NCBI GenBank assembly: GCA_021030915.1
Contig: JAGEMR010000036.1
Span: 178,655-242,654, forward strand
Direction: 5' to 3'
Length of the DNA: 64,000 nt
Origin: Astrothelium macrocarpum
Lineage: Eukaryota; Ascomycota; Dothideomycetes; Trypetheliales; Trypetheliaceae
Each line of letters opens with the position of its first letter. Positions within the stretch are counted from its first letter, which is position 1. The notes below the pieces were generated by a model that saw nothing but the letters and a program-made list of their open reading frames with translations, was not told where the DNA came from and did not search any database. This document shows, piece after piece, positions 1-10,450 of this stretch. The position numbers were made by a program, and so were the translations under genes.

Positions 1-1576
1 ATCGACTTCCGGGAGTTCGTCAAATTTCGAGAGCCCGTCGACTTCCGAGAGCACATCAACGTCGGAAAGCTTTGTCAACCCAATTGACTCTTCGATTTAT
101 ATCACTTCTCTTAGTATGGGACAGCTTGGGGCCTCGAGCTCGCCTCGTGGGGACAATGGGCTATCACAGAATGACAGCCCCGGTGGGTCCGGCAGTACCT
201 CAAGCAGTACCATCGATCATTCGAAGTTGGAAAACAGTGAGCCAAGTGGCCCCGGGAATGGCAACACCGAAATCTCGGTATTTGGCGGCTCTGGTGGCAG
301 TGGTAGCACCGATAGTGGTAACAAGAAACCTTCAAGTCTAGAAACTCAAGCATCAGAATCCAGGAGCGCCGATGCGTCACAATCTGGTCACGCAGGATCT
401 AGCAGCAATGATGGATCTAAACAGGGACAATCCAACAATCCTGGGCAAATGCAAAGCATTGCGTCTATGATCTCGAACATTGCTACACAAAGTCTCGAGC
501 CGCCTCGAGGATCTACAGTATCCACTCAACAGCACACCAGCTTTAAGTTAACAGCTGATTTGGGACACAGCACGGAAATTGGCTCATCGAACCTTATGGG
601 CTCTGATCATATTGGAAGCACTGGATATTCCGGAGTAGATGTTGATTCAAGCCCAGCCTCTGTTACTACAGTAGCAAGACCTGGCCTCGGTTCAAGTACG
701 TTCCACCCCGGCATTATTTCCAGTGCAGCAGAAAATGAAGGGAGTAACCCAAGTGTTACTAAAGTGAACCTTCCAGTTGGGGATGGCTCAGATATTACCG
801 ATGTCATTGATTCCTCTGGTGCTATCGTGCTTCCAGGTTCTCTCACTCTTAGTCCAGGGCGAATTATGACATATAGTGGTGCCCTAATCTCTGTCCATGG
901 TCTTCAGAATGGCGAGTCCTCGAATGCAGTGATTGTTAGTAGCGGATCATGGATACACACACTCTTTATTACAAATGCCGGAACAGGACACCTTGCATCC
1001 CAATCCATCACCCTTGGTGGACAAGTCCTACCCATTTCTTTCGACGTCTCTCGTGCCGGAATAATCCTTCCCAACAGTCATATTATCCTACCTGGCCAAT
1101 CTACTACAATCAATGGCGTTCCAGTCCATCTACCGTTAAATGGAAACTATATCGTTGAAGGCTCATCAACCGTTCCTCTCACAACGTCAATGGAAGAACA
1201 CTTAATTTTACCTAGTTCTATTTCACACGATTCAAGTAAAGACGGTATTACCTTGTCCAATGGTCACACTCTTTATCCGGGTCAGAGGACAATTATTTCG
1301 GGTACTACTATCTCATTAGACGCCGAGCAAACTCTGGTGAATAGCAACGGCAAAACAGAGACACTGCCTTCAAGTGTTTCAACGACTGGGATTGGCAATT
1401 ATATTGCAAGTGGTGTTAGCATAAGCAGCGCAAATGCAGTTAGCCCTACGGCCTCAAGTGGAAGCTCGATTAGTACGGCTCAAGCGGCCGGATCGGGGTC
1501 GGAAAGTATTCTCAACCGAAACCAGGGCCTATGGATCCCGATTACAATATTCATCATTGTAATCTTGAGATACTGA
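1..1576 (+). CDS. Ser/Thr-rich surface protein, C-terminal part (5' end outside window)
   Basis: The frame is open from the first bases of the window to the stop at 1574-1576, so the start lies upstream; the ATG at 116 is internal. The visible ~525 residues begin with low-complexity Ser/Thr/Gly sequence, then at nt ~800-1340 come about three diverged copies of a module of the type 'ILP.S..L.PGQ.TTI.G..I.L'. Such modules occur in large, poorly characterised ascomycete surface proteins. The C-terminus is small residues (SGSGS) followed by a hydrophobic tail (LWIPITIFIIVILRY), which could be a GPI-anchor signal or a terminal membrane segment. A cell wall or plasma-membrane location is inferred. 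No catalytic domain is visible and the N-terminal signal peptide cannot be checked. Confidence 0.7.
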   Translation, partial: STSGSSSNFESPSTSESTSTSESFVNPIDSSIYITSLSMGQLGASSSPRGDNGLSQNDSPGGSGSTSSSTIDHSKLENSEPSGPGNGNTEISVFGGSGGSGSTDSGNKKPSSLETQASESRSADASQSGHAGSSSNDGSKQGQSNNPGQMQSIASMISNIATQSLEPPRGSTVSTQQHTSFKLTADLGHSTEIGSSNLMGSDHIGSTGYSGVDVDSSPASVTTVARPGLGSSTFHPGIISSAAENEGSNPSVTKVNLPVGDGSDITDVIDSSGAIVLPGSLTLSPGRIMTYSGALISVHGLQNGESSNAVIVSSGSWIHTLFITNAGTGHLASQSITLGGQVLPISFDVSRAGIILPNSHIILPGQSTTINGVPVHLPLNGNYIVEGSSTVPLTTSMEEHLILPSSISHDSSKDGITLSNGHTLYPGQRTIISGTTISLDAEQTLVNSNGKTETLPSSVSTTGIGNYIASGVSISSANAVSPTASSGSSISTAQAAGSGSESILNRNQGLWIPITIFIIVILRY

Positions 1577-2148
1577 GACTATCGCTATGCACATAGGGAA
1601 TTTTTTACAATAATAACCATCCTGAGTTTCGAAGCCATTTCTCAAACACTATGAGAACGTCTCTGTTTACTCGAAAAAATATTGGAGGTCTCCATTGCAT
1701 GTTACTAGCGAAATAAAACTCCGGATGTCCATAAGTTTTCGTATTGCAACCTCTGGTAACAAGCATGGAGATGCGAGGATTCTACTATCAATTCTTATTT
1801 CTGGCATCCCTTTCGGTTGAATCACAATGCCAATCACCCGATTAAACATGTTCACTCTGGAACTCGTGAAATGATAGAAAGCGATGAGATTTACTAACAG
1901 GATCTAGATATAAACAACCGATCGTTAGAGTTACTCGTTGGCTCTGGGATCTGGGTTCCTACACATGGGCATACGATCCGTATGGAAAAGTAACAAACCC
2001 TGACTCGGAAATCTGAACCGGTCATTGTACCGTGTGCCGATGCTCTCATTTTTCAAAACTTGAAAAGCCTGGCCCATAACACACTAGCAGGAGCGATCTT
2101 TCCATTCATTCAGCAGATCTTTAGTGTCCCTGATTCCTGGTGCTGATC
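1577..2148. other. Intergenic, 3' ends converge
   Basis: Non-coding space between the tail-to-tail wall-protein gene and the UstYa-family gene. I see no repeat, RNA gene or conserved reading frame in it. Confidence 0.5.
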
Positions 2149-3104
2149 CTAGTCATCATGGTGTTCCCTAATATAAGAGAAACCTCCTGGCCGAAGCGCT
2201 CGTTTGCTAGCCCAATTGTCTAGAGAGTCCCATCTGACACATTTCTTGGGTGTGAGAGACTTTACATGAGGACTTGGCACTCCATCTTCGCCCCAACTGA
2301 AGGGGTACAAGTCAGTGTCAGGGCGGCACATGAGGGATTGACGGATCATATCAAAGCAGTGATCTGAGCAGCCGATATTGTCAGTTTAGGTTACTAGCCA
2401 AGAATAGTCAAATGGAAAGCAGACCGGAGTGTTCTTTACCAAACGCCTCTGGCGACGCGGTGCCTCCGTTTTTTTTCTCGTAATGATCCCAATGTATCAG
2501 CTTGCGGAGGTTATTTATACAATGGAGCTCGTGCCAGATTCCCATAGCTCCGGCATAGCCTCCACCTGTAACTCGAGCCCGATTGACTGTGGTCTCGTTG
2601 ATGAGTGCCATCTCCTCTGTTGAGATTCGGACATTTAGACCTACATGACAATTAGCAGAAGCTTGGGTTAGATAAGACACGATACCCACCGTATAATAAA
2701 TCCTCCCAAGCATTATCCAAAGCATCGCCTGGTGGTAAATTCCATGGATGCTGAGCAGCATCCCACTCGAGTCTGTCTTCGAATTCTACATGGAGATCGG
2801 GTAGAGCTTCTTCCTGTTAGCAGCTTGCCTACCTCATAATAACGCGCAACATACCAGGATATTCATGCTTGATCCAGCTGTGCTCGCTTTCTCGAGCGCA
2901 AGAATTTGTGAGACTGATGGTGGAGATGACTGCGTTGTAAAGTAGAAGAAGGGATGCGATCAAGATGATAGAGTTCCTGCCGAGCCAGGAGAGGAAAGGT
3001 CGCCGGCGTTTCTGGAGGGGCATGCTGAACCCAACACCTTCATCACTACACTCGGTGCCATTGCCAAACAAACGCTCTTGAGAATCTTCGCTGTACTTCT
3101 CCAT
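2149..3104 (-). CDS. UstYa-family (DUF3328) oxidase, four exons
   Basis: Spliced by eye: exons 3104-2855, 2785-2690, 2640-2425 and 2363-2149, giving 258 aa. An upstream in-frame ATG at 3128 would add 8 residues; I prefer 3104 because members of this family commonly start MEKY. A single membrane segment lies at ~45-65, and the rest would face the lumen. The diagnostic pair of HxxHC motifs is present: HELHC at 152-156 and HSDHC at 186-190, followed by a C-terminal KKCVRWDSLDNWASKR block. Characterised relatives (UstYa/UstYb, PhomYc) oxidatively cyclise peptides released from Kex2-processed precursors. The gene is divergent from just such a precursor at 4862, so modification of that peptide is the inferred role. 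The last intron uses a weak donor (GTCTGC); a stronger-looking GTAAAG 15 nt upstream would lose the first His of motif 2. The gene appears intact. Confidence 0.88.
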
Positions 3105-4861
3105 TTTGTTGATCAAAGAGAATCTCATAGAGAAGAGAAGGTACTGGCGAAGTTGAAAGGGTGAATTAGCGACGAAGGACAGACTGGCCTACGGTGAGAG
3201 GACTGATTGGCATATATTGATAGCCTTCCTACAACGGATATTGTTGCCGTTGGCTATGTGAGGAGAAGGCGGTAAAAGAGCTACTGTAAAGCTGCGAGAA
3301 TCTTATCCATTGAGAGTTAACATGCTTCTTTCCTCTCATCTTCTTACGGGTCTCCTCCCTTCCACTTATTTGTCTTACACGGTCACACGCAGAAGTGATT
3401 GACACCCTGACTTACTAACGAAGTAATTCATGCGGAGCCAACATGCGGTGAGGTCTATTTCTCGTATTTCGAAGCCCCCCTCACTTGTCTTTCCTTTCTC
3501 TAAAGGCACTAGTAATGATCTTATCCATCACATGCATGAGTACCTCAGTGCAAGCCCCTCGAGAATTAAATCGATGCAACGTCAATACTGCATTTGTTGA
3601 CTGCCGACGGCCAATGCAGATTCTATTGGAACTGCAGACGGGAGCCTGTAATACACTAAGGGTGGTGTTGACGATCTGGAAAGTTTTCGTCAGTGGGAAA
3701 CAGCTCGAAAAAAGCAAAGTTCCACCTCGCACTCAATCGTATCAGCCTTCGACCAATCATCACTTTCTTTGTTTAGTGTTCATTTATGCTTTCAGACCCC
3801 TTTAATTCGGAGCCGCTCAGACTTCATCAGCACTAGCCAAAACAGCGGGGGTTTAATGCGGCCTATTTTGGACTTGTTCTACTTTGACGGGGGATTTTTG
3901 CAGGTACGTTGGCCGATCAGTTCCTCGTGAATCTAAGGTAATCGCTGAGCATGGCCTTCTCAGCAAGGTTTTAACTGACTATGTTCAATTTCGGCTACAT
4001 TTAGGCCCTATTCAAGTCAAGCAAACAAGCGGTGAGAGATGTATTCGAAATGACCATAACAACCATTCAGACGCAACTAACAGATGGCGTCGAAGATCAC
4101 GAACAGAATAAAACTTTGAGGAATTCGGGGAAATCGAGGGCCGCTTATACGGGACATGACCAACCAAGCGATTATTGATCTACTCTTTCACGACAAGCCG
4201 TTGACAGATCATATCGAAATAAGAGAATGCTTTCTGGTAAATTACAACCTGTAGGGCGCAAAGATATGCCGGTGAACGATCACCCTACCTGGGATGACCG
4301 GAAGGCAGAATGATTTCGAATGTTGGCTTGTACAAGATAAGATTCCTTCTGTCTTAACTTGCAAACAGTCGAATCCTTGTCGGATTGTAACCCTCTTGCT
4401 GCAAGAAAGTATCACACAAGTAAGCTCTAAAGCATATCACGGTCGAGTCACTTTCCTTACAGAGCAAGTTGAAACGTCAATCTGTATGCGGGAATCTTCA
4501 ATCCTCTTGCAACCTTGCTCCAAGCGGGTCCAAAGCATGGATATCGCAAAGTCAAACCAAATCACGCAAATGAACCGCAGTCTTACCGCAGATTAGTGTT
4601 GGCATAGTCTTAATGCACGTTCTGTCTTGCGCAGCGATTGTCAATATTACTTGATTAGTTCATGGGCCTCCCCTCATATTTGCAGAAACCCTTGGCGGAT
4701 TAGTTCGACTTACCGCTTGCTTTCGATATAAAGACTTTCAGATGACTACGTTGTGATCCCGTATCTTTCGTCCTGATTTCAATCTTTCTGTTTTATTCAC
4801 GAGAAAATATACCATTAAAAACTTACTTTTTTGATAGCACGTTCACCTCCAACGCGTCAAA
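3105..4861. other. Divergent promoter region of the UstYa-family gene and the peptide precursor
   Basis: About 1.75 kb separates the two divergent starts. I found no convincing gene; short open frames at 3485-3805 and 4294-4596 lack recognisable motifs. The right end carries the precursor's TATA-like element. Shared upstream DNA would allow co-regulation, which is inference. Confidence 0.5.
4727..4733 (+). promoter_or_regulatory. TATA-like box of the peptide precursor gene
   Basis: TATAAAG, 129 bp before the ATG of the precursor gene, followed by a T-rich leader. Position and sequence fit a core promoter of a strongly expressed secreted-protein gene, but no experimental support is visible here. 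Confidence 0.45.
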
Positions 4862-5296
4862 ATGCTTTTCCGAGCATTCCTCCTTGCCTCCTTGGCCTCG
4901 AGTGGTCTAGCTCTTCCTTATGGTATTATCTCCAGTTTTTTTTTAGAGCTTATAAAGGCCTCTTCAGTTGCTAACGACTAGACAGTCCAACGTCGTGCAG
5001 GCAATGATCTCAATATCTTGGACGCTCCAATTGTGGATGAGAACAAAATAAAACGCAGCGGCAATGATCTCAACATCTTGGATGCTCCAATTGTGGATGA
5101 GACCAAACTTAGACGCCGTGGAGGCAGTGATCTCAATATCTTGGATGCCCCGATTGTGGATGAGAACAAACTTAGACGCCGTGGGGGCAGTGATCTCAAT
5201 ATCTTGGATGCCCCGATTGTGGATGAAAACAAACACAGGCGCCGCGCAGGCAACGACTTGAACATCCTGGATGCTCCCATCGTTGATGAGAACTAA
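4862..5296 (+). CDS. Kex2-processed repeat peptide precursor, candidate RiPP precursor
   Basis: Exons 4862-4922 and 4986-5296 are joined over a 63-nt intron (CTAAC branch, ACAG acceptor), giving 123 aa. Residues 1-17 form a signal peptide (MLFRAFLLASLASSGLA). After a short VQRR leader come five near-identical peptides with the invariant core DLNILDAPIVDE. They are separated by dibasic or tribasic Kex2 sites (KIKR, KLRRR, KLRRR, KHRRR); the last copy ends at the stop codon. Signal peptide plus tandem cores cut by Kex2 is the architecture of dikaritin precursors (ustiloxin, phomopsin), of epichloecyclin precursors, of Ustilago Rep1-type repellents and of alpha-factor-like pheromones. The UstYa-family gene 1.7 kb upstream favours the first. 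The core, however, lacks Tyr, Phe, Trp and Cys, so both product and function are open. Confidence 0.88.
4997..5293 (+). repeat. Five tandem 60-63 bp coding repeats
   Basis: Units at 4997-5056, 5057-5119, 5120-5182, 5183-5245 and 5246-5293 (last unit short). Units 3 and 4 are almost identical in DNA, while units 1, 2 and 5 carry synonymous differences. This suggests recent duplication or conversion of the middle units under selection for the same peptide. Confidence 0.9.
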
Positions 5297-8200
5297 TGGA
5301 TGCGTTGCTCCGTCATCTAAGAGCTAAGCATTCATTGCCGGATTCAGAGTGCGAGTTCCTCAGCTTCATGTGGGAGGCGGCAGGCGGTGTGCGTTTTCGA
5401 GGGGGTGGTAAGAGGATCACTACGGAGCTAGGCTAGAAATACGCGGTATATGGTCTAGAAATAGGCTTAGCTGCTATAGTAGGATGAAATGTTCGATGCC
5501 TTTTGGTTTCTGCATGAAATCTATTGCCTCCGCTAGTGGAGATACTCGAATAATCCTTTTACATTATGGCGGGTGGCCTGAGATGATACAATGCTTTCCG
5601 TGGAAAGAGCGGTCTTTCGTAACAATACTTCTAGGGTTCAGATTGTCGATTCTTGGCTGCCATAAATGTTGAGTCGCGCAGAATTGTAGGAGTGAAGTAC
5701 CAGCGGCAGCAAATAGCCGCATATGCAAAATACAACAGCGCCAGCACCGGATAGGCAATATACACCGTGCTACAGATCTTCAGCACAGCTTCCTCTCGAA
5801 GGCATCGATGAATCTATTCGTGCATCACTTGCCGTTAGGCACAGATGCACTATGTAAGCGTTAGGGGCCATCTTTGAGGCCGAACTCTATAGCTTGCAAA
5901 TTTTTCTTAGGGTTGTGTGAGCTGAATAGAAAACCCCGCGATCAGGATATTGAACCCTGGAAGAACTACGTGAATTCGGGGGCGAGATACTCTCCTTGTG
6001 TGTATAAAGCCGAGCCTTGCATCATATCCTACCAACTATATTAGTTATAGAATGAGACACGCTCTAGCGAGATCTAGGCGCTATGGTGAGGGTTGATTAG
6101 AAATCAAAGACAAGAACGTCAACTTATTTTTATCAGAAATTCAGACCATAATTAGGTTGCGCTGGTAATCTCGATATGGGCACCATGTCTGGCAGTGCAG
6201 AACATGATAAACATTGTGGGCGTTTCCGCAGCTGTGGCCTTAGCTACTAGAAAAGCTTGACATGTTCTGTTCGGTAATGTGTTAGTGCTTTCCCCTGTAC
6301 TAGATCGTATCACAAGCCAATCGGATCTATTTGAACACGAAATGTCGTCTTGTTAAGTTTCGGCCATGTGCTGATATGCAGCATTAGGGTCAATGCGGGG
6401 ACGTATCAAAATGTACAAGATCGGTGGAAACAAATCGCGAGGGTCTACATGAAGCTGAAACAGCTTGTGTAGCTTTTCATCTTATCCATTTCTTCTAATT
6501 AGGAGACATTTTCCGTCTCCTGAGGTCCGTATTCTGATAGACTGACTGGGTGTTTGTAACAATCCTACTGGTTAGCATGGTTTTCCCTTGAACATTCTCC
6601 AATCGCGATCGCTAGTTGCTGATTATCGTAAGCAAAGTCACAGAAGTCGCTTCGCCGTAAAGGCGTGACCCGAAGTCTCGGCAGCTTAAAACATTACGTC
6701 GTCGTCCCACTTAGCTCGAGCCTAAATCTACTACTAGCTACAACCGATCTCCGCGCCGTTAAGATGTTTTTGCATGATAACGCAGTAAGAGTGTTCGGCT
6801 TCTAGCTCCGTTCAAGGTAGCAAGCACTAAAGCCGGATTCACTTCTCTGCAGATAAACGTGTTCCGTCCGCATGAATGCATCTTATGCCAAGGTGGCCTT
6901 GAAAGGTTCGGAGTAATTATTCATTTTTCGTCGTCTTCACTGAGTAGTTACCTTGACTACTCACTACGGAATCTATTTGCAGATCCAATGCGTGAGTTCT
7001 AATCTTCTTATGCAAGTAGTGATCTCTGAGTGACCAGGGAACCTCGGTCTGAGTAGAGCATGACGTCTTCGAATGGGCTCACAAAACCCGAAGATGCTCT
7101 ATCACAGATACACTGCTTGTTGAATTCACTGTTAGAAGCGATGGATTCGAAACGATGTCCGCTTGGAACGGACTGATTCATGTAGGGAGTAGCCGATTTG
7201 TTCCATAAGAGCCCGCTGCTGACTTTTACGTGCACCCAAAGTCATGGAAAGTCTGACCGAAAAAACCGGATAGATTTGCTAACACAATCGGCATGGCACT
7301 CACATATCACTAGACAAACGAGAATGGAGCTTCAGTATATCTGCAGCAGCTTCGAATGCTTGAGATTTGCGGGACTAGTCCATGTAGTCGCTCGTGCTAT
7401 TTTCACCGCTATCTATAAGCTAATCGCCCTGCTTCATTTGACCGGTCAGGCACGGACATGTTCATTTACTATGTCGATGTCTTCCAAATGCGTCCTCAAG
7501 CATGCAGGAGAGCCCTGCTTTGCCGAGTAGCTTTGATGGGGAAGCAGCTACCACAATGCAGAAAGAGAAAAATGTATATGATAGCTTTGTGGAGTTCTTT
7601 GCACTTACCGAGAAAAGCCAGTATTTCAACAGGAAAGGATCACCAAACACAGAACAAGGCGCTGGTCAAGGTTAGAGCGCAAACCAAAGTTGGCTTTGCC
7701 GGTTTTGTAGTTATCGACCAAGCCGTCCGCCAGAATACAGATCAGTGACCCAATAGCTCGCCACAGAAGCTCATCAAACTGACGTTGGCCAAGGACTTCA
7801 GATTTGATGGCGGAGTTCGGTGGATCGGTGCCAAGCGCGTTACCTCGTCTCAAGCCTTGACGTGCTTGACTTCTTTGCACCTGACGAGCACGCCCGCTCT
7901 ACAACAACGGCGTAATTGCTTGCAAGATAACACTGCCGTGCCTTGTCACCCTGTATATAGTCTCCTGGACTGTCATAGGTCTCAAGTCAGCTGCCTGTTT
8001 ATAGGTGTCGCTCCTTCGTGTATTTTGTTCCCTGGTAACTCATGTCAACACTGACTGTCCGGTACGGCAGCAGATTTCTCGCTACTACACGAGAGCTATC
8101 TGTCACATATTTGAAAGGACCATAGGGCTGATGTTTGCTTTTTCTGGTTTATCGAAGCCAAAGACTTCCTTGGCTCTGGTGAAAGCCAGAAAATCCACCA

Positions 8201-9454
8201 CAATCCTAGCCGCTAAGCTGGATTCGATCCCCAAAGGTCGGAAACCTCTATTGGCAGTTCTGTCTGTATCTTTTTGGCCAATAACTGGGCTGTCGAGGAA
8301 TTTTCACGATCAGTCGTGAGGGTTTTCCAATGTCCTTTATAAGGTTCTTCATTTCAACTATCGGCTGGATACGTAGCTGGCTAGTATGTTAAGTCTCACG
8401 GACCCAATAGCCATCGATGCTGGGAAAGGCTCTTGCTAGATGCACACCAAAAAGGTTCAAAGGATAAGGTGCAATGGAGCATTGTGTTATCAGCGAGAAC
8501 AAGGCTGATAGTGAAACACCCCAATTTAATTCCAGGAGCCGGAAGACAACGATTGACTCACATGCCTGCAAGCAATTGTATTGAAGGTTCGTGGAGAAAG
8601 CTTCTAAAACGGCCATCTTCTGTGATGGCAAAAGATTGGAAGTCCTCTTTAGGGGGTGCATTGAGAAGTGTCACAATATCACAAACCGCAGAGGGACATT
8701 TCAGGGAAGTCCTCAAGCAGACACTGCAATTCCTGGAGGTAAGGGACCCACATTCGTATTGGATTACAAGTGTATTGGGGGCGTCGTGGATGTACATACC
8801 GGCTACTTTTCAATTTTTGCGGTCCATGTTGCAGTCCCTGATGATCCGCGCCGGACCGGGTCGCCGGTGAATAATACGCTAGATCTTTAGCGCGTAAGAT
8901 TCGCGCTCGAGATACAACGCGAAACTCCGACACGCCAAATCCTTAGTAGTGGCATGCGCACGCCATATTTCAATTCACTCTCTCAAGAGAAGTTTCCACT
9001 AAATCACACGCTGCATGAAAGCGAATATCAAATTTACCGTTTAAGAATTGATGTCACAACAGTTCCATAGAAATATTCCTGCGTCCCCGAACAAACTCCG
9101 AACGCTGAGACGGATGCGAGATACAATGTCGAATCACATTCCACTGCAGCCCGTACAAGCTCGCAAAGAACTATGTGTTTGCCATAGTGTTTGCGACGGC
9201 GCCGAGAACATCTCGGATCTTGAAAGAAAAGAGCGGAAGCTTACATATAATGGGAAGAATTCAGAGTATGATATAAATACAATTTAGAAGGGTTATCAAT
9301 ACAGTTACAGAATACGAATGCGATGAAGCCCAATTTCCCAAACCAAAAGAAGCTGGTGCGCCGTCAACTATGCAATCGTAACAAATAAGTAATCGGCCGA
9401 GCAGTCCAAATGATGACATTGCAGAAAGAAATCAGGTTTTTGTGGCCTTCCGAC
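5297..9454. other. 4.2 kb without a recognisable gene
   Basis: Base composition is unremarkable and many short frames occur on both strands, none with a family motif I know. Minus-strand stretches at ~7626-7880 and ~8389-8800 have a somewhat protein-like composition and could be decayed genes, but I cannot name them. No second UstYa-type HxxHC pair or other tailoring enzyme was seen. Confidence 0.4.
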
Positions 9455-10450
9455 CTATACAGCCCTCCCACCATCGACTTCCATGTTGATGCCCGTAATG
9501 AACTCCGAATCATCTGAAGCAAGGAAAAGACATGCGTTGGCTACGTCTTTTGGCTCACAAAGTCGACCAAGCGGCACATTCGAAAGGAACTTGGCGCGAT
9601 TCTCTTCCGTATCCTCGACGCCGGAGAATGCCTTGAAGCTATAACATCTCATTAATACTTCAAAAAATACAAAGAAGCAAGGAATTTGGAACATACAGGC
9701 CGGTACCCCCCAAAAGAGGACACACCGAGTTAACCCGAATACCATGCGGACCAAATTCTGCTGCAAGACCCTTGGTTGCCTATTGATGGAGTTTTAGCTT
9801 GGTACAAGCTGCAGTGAAAGGAAAGGAGACTAACATTCCAAATGGCAGCTTTAGAAGCATTGTACCATACAAGACCTGGACGTGGCCGAGTCGCGCCAAT
9901 GGATGCGATATTGATAACAGATCCACCGATGGTATTCTTTTTCAAGGTTGGAAGAAGAGCTGAGGTGCCAAAGTATATGCCTTTTACATTGACATTAAAA
10001 CATCGATCGAATTCGGCCTCGGTAACTTCAAGCGTAGGCTATTCCACATCATGAGAAAGGGTCGAGCGGATTGCGGAGGGACAGGGACATACCTTATTAT
10101 GATAAGTTGTGCCAGCATTGTTCACCAAGCAATCTAGCCGACCATTTTCTTGGAGAACCTTTTCACGCAGTTGCTCCCAATCGCTTTTCTTGGTAACGTC
10201 CATTTGGATCCTTGTCACACCAGAAGTGTTCGCAGCAAGCTTTTCGATGCCCGATACATTGAGGTCAGCCACATAGACCTTTGCTCCTTCGCTCGCAAAA
10301 CGTTTGGCGATGCCAGCTCCGTATCCTGACGATCCTCCTGCACCATTTGTTAGTATTAGAGCTAGAAATGAAAGCCAGAAGTACTGGAGCCCAACCTGTG
10401 ACGATGGCAACTTTGCCAAGCAAGCGCTTTCCGACTGCAGTTGTGGCCAT
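9455..10450 (-). CDS. Short-chain dehydrogenase/reductase (classical SDR), five exons
   Basis: Exons 10450-10396, 10337-10093, 10038-9835, 9779-9697 and 9638-9455 encode 256 aa, a typical classical SDR length. The Rossmann dinucleotide loop TGGSSGYG is at 18-25, NNAG at 91-94, the catalytic Ser at 146 (NIASIG) and YNASK with Tyr159/Lys163; the C-terminus has the usual FITGINMEVDGG block. It should be an NAD(P)(H)-dependent oxidoreductase of a small alcohol or carbonyl substrate; the closest type looks like FabG/3-oxoacyl reductase-like enzymes, but the substrate cannot be read from sequence. The start codon follows a GAT/AAT trinucleotide run in the leader. Membership in the peptide cluster is possible but unproven, given the 4 kb gap. 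Confidence 0.88.

Noticed and set aside
4964..5280. Open minus-strand and alternate-frame translations with repeated IHNRGIQDIEI-like units across the peptide precursor
   Set aside because: They are frame shadows of the plus-strand repeats; no start, signal peptide or splice context supports them.
4997..5293. CRISPR-like array of regular repeats
   Set aside because: The repeats are contiguous coding units without spacers, in a eukaryotic gene.
4862..5296. Mating pheromone (alpha-factor type) precursor
   Set aside because: Architecture fits, but filamentous ascomycete alpha-type pheromones carry Trp/Cys-containing cores; this core has neither, and it pairs with a UstYa-family gene.
7008..8933. 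Second cluster gene (UstYb-like or transcription factor) between the precursor and the SDR
   Set aside because: I looked for HxxHC pairs, a Zn2Cys6 motif and other tailoring-enzyme motifs and found none; protein-like fragments remain unassigned.
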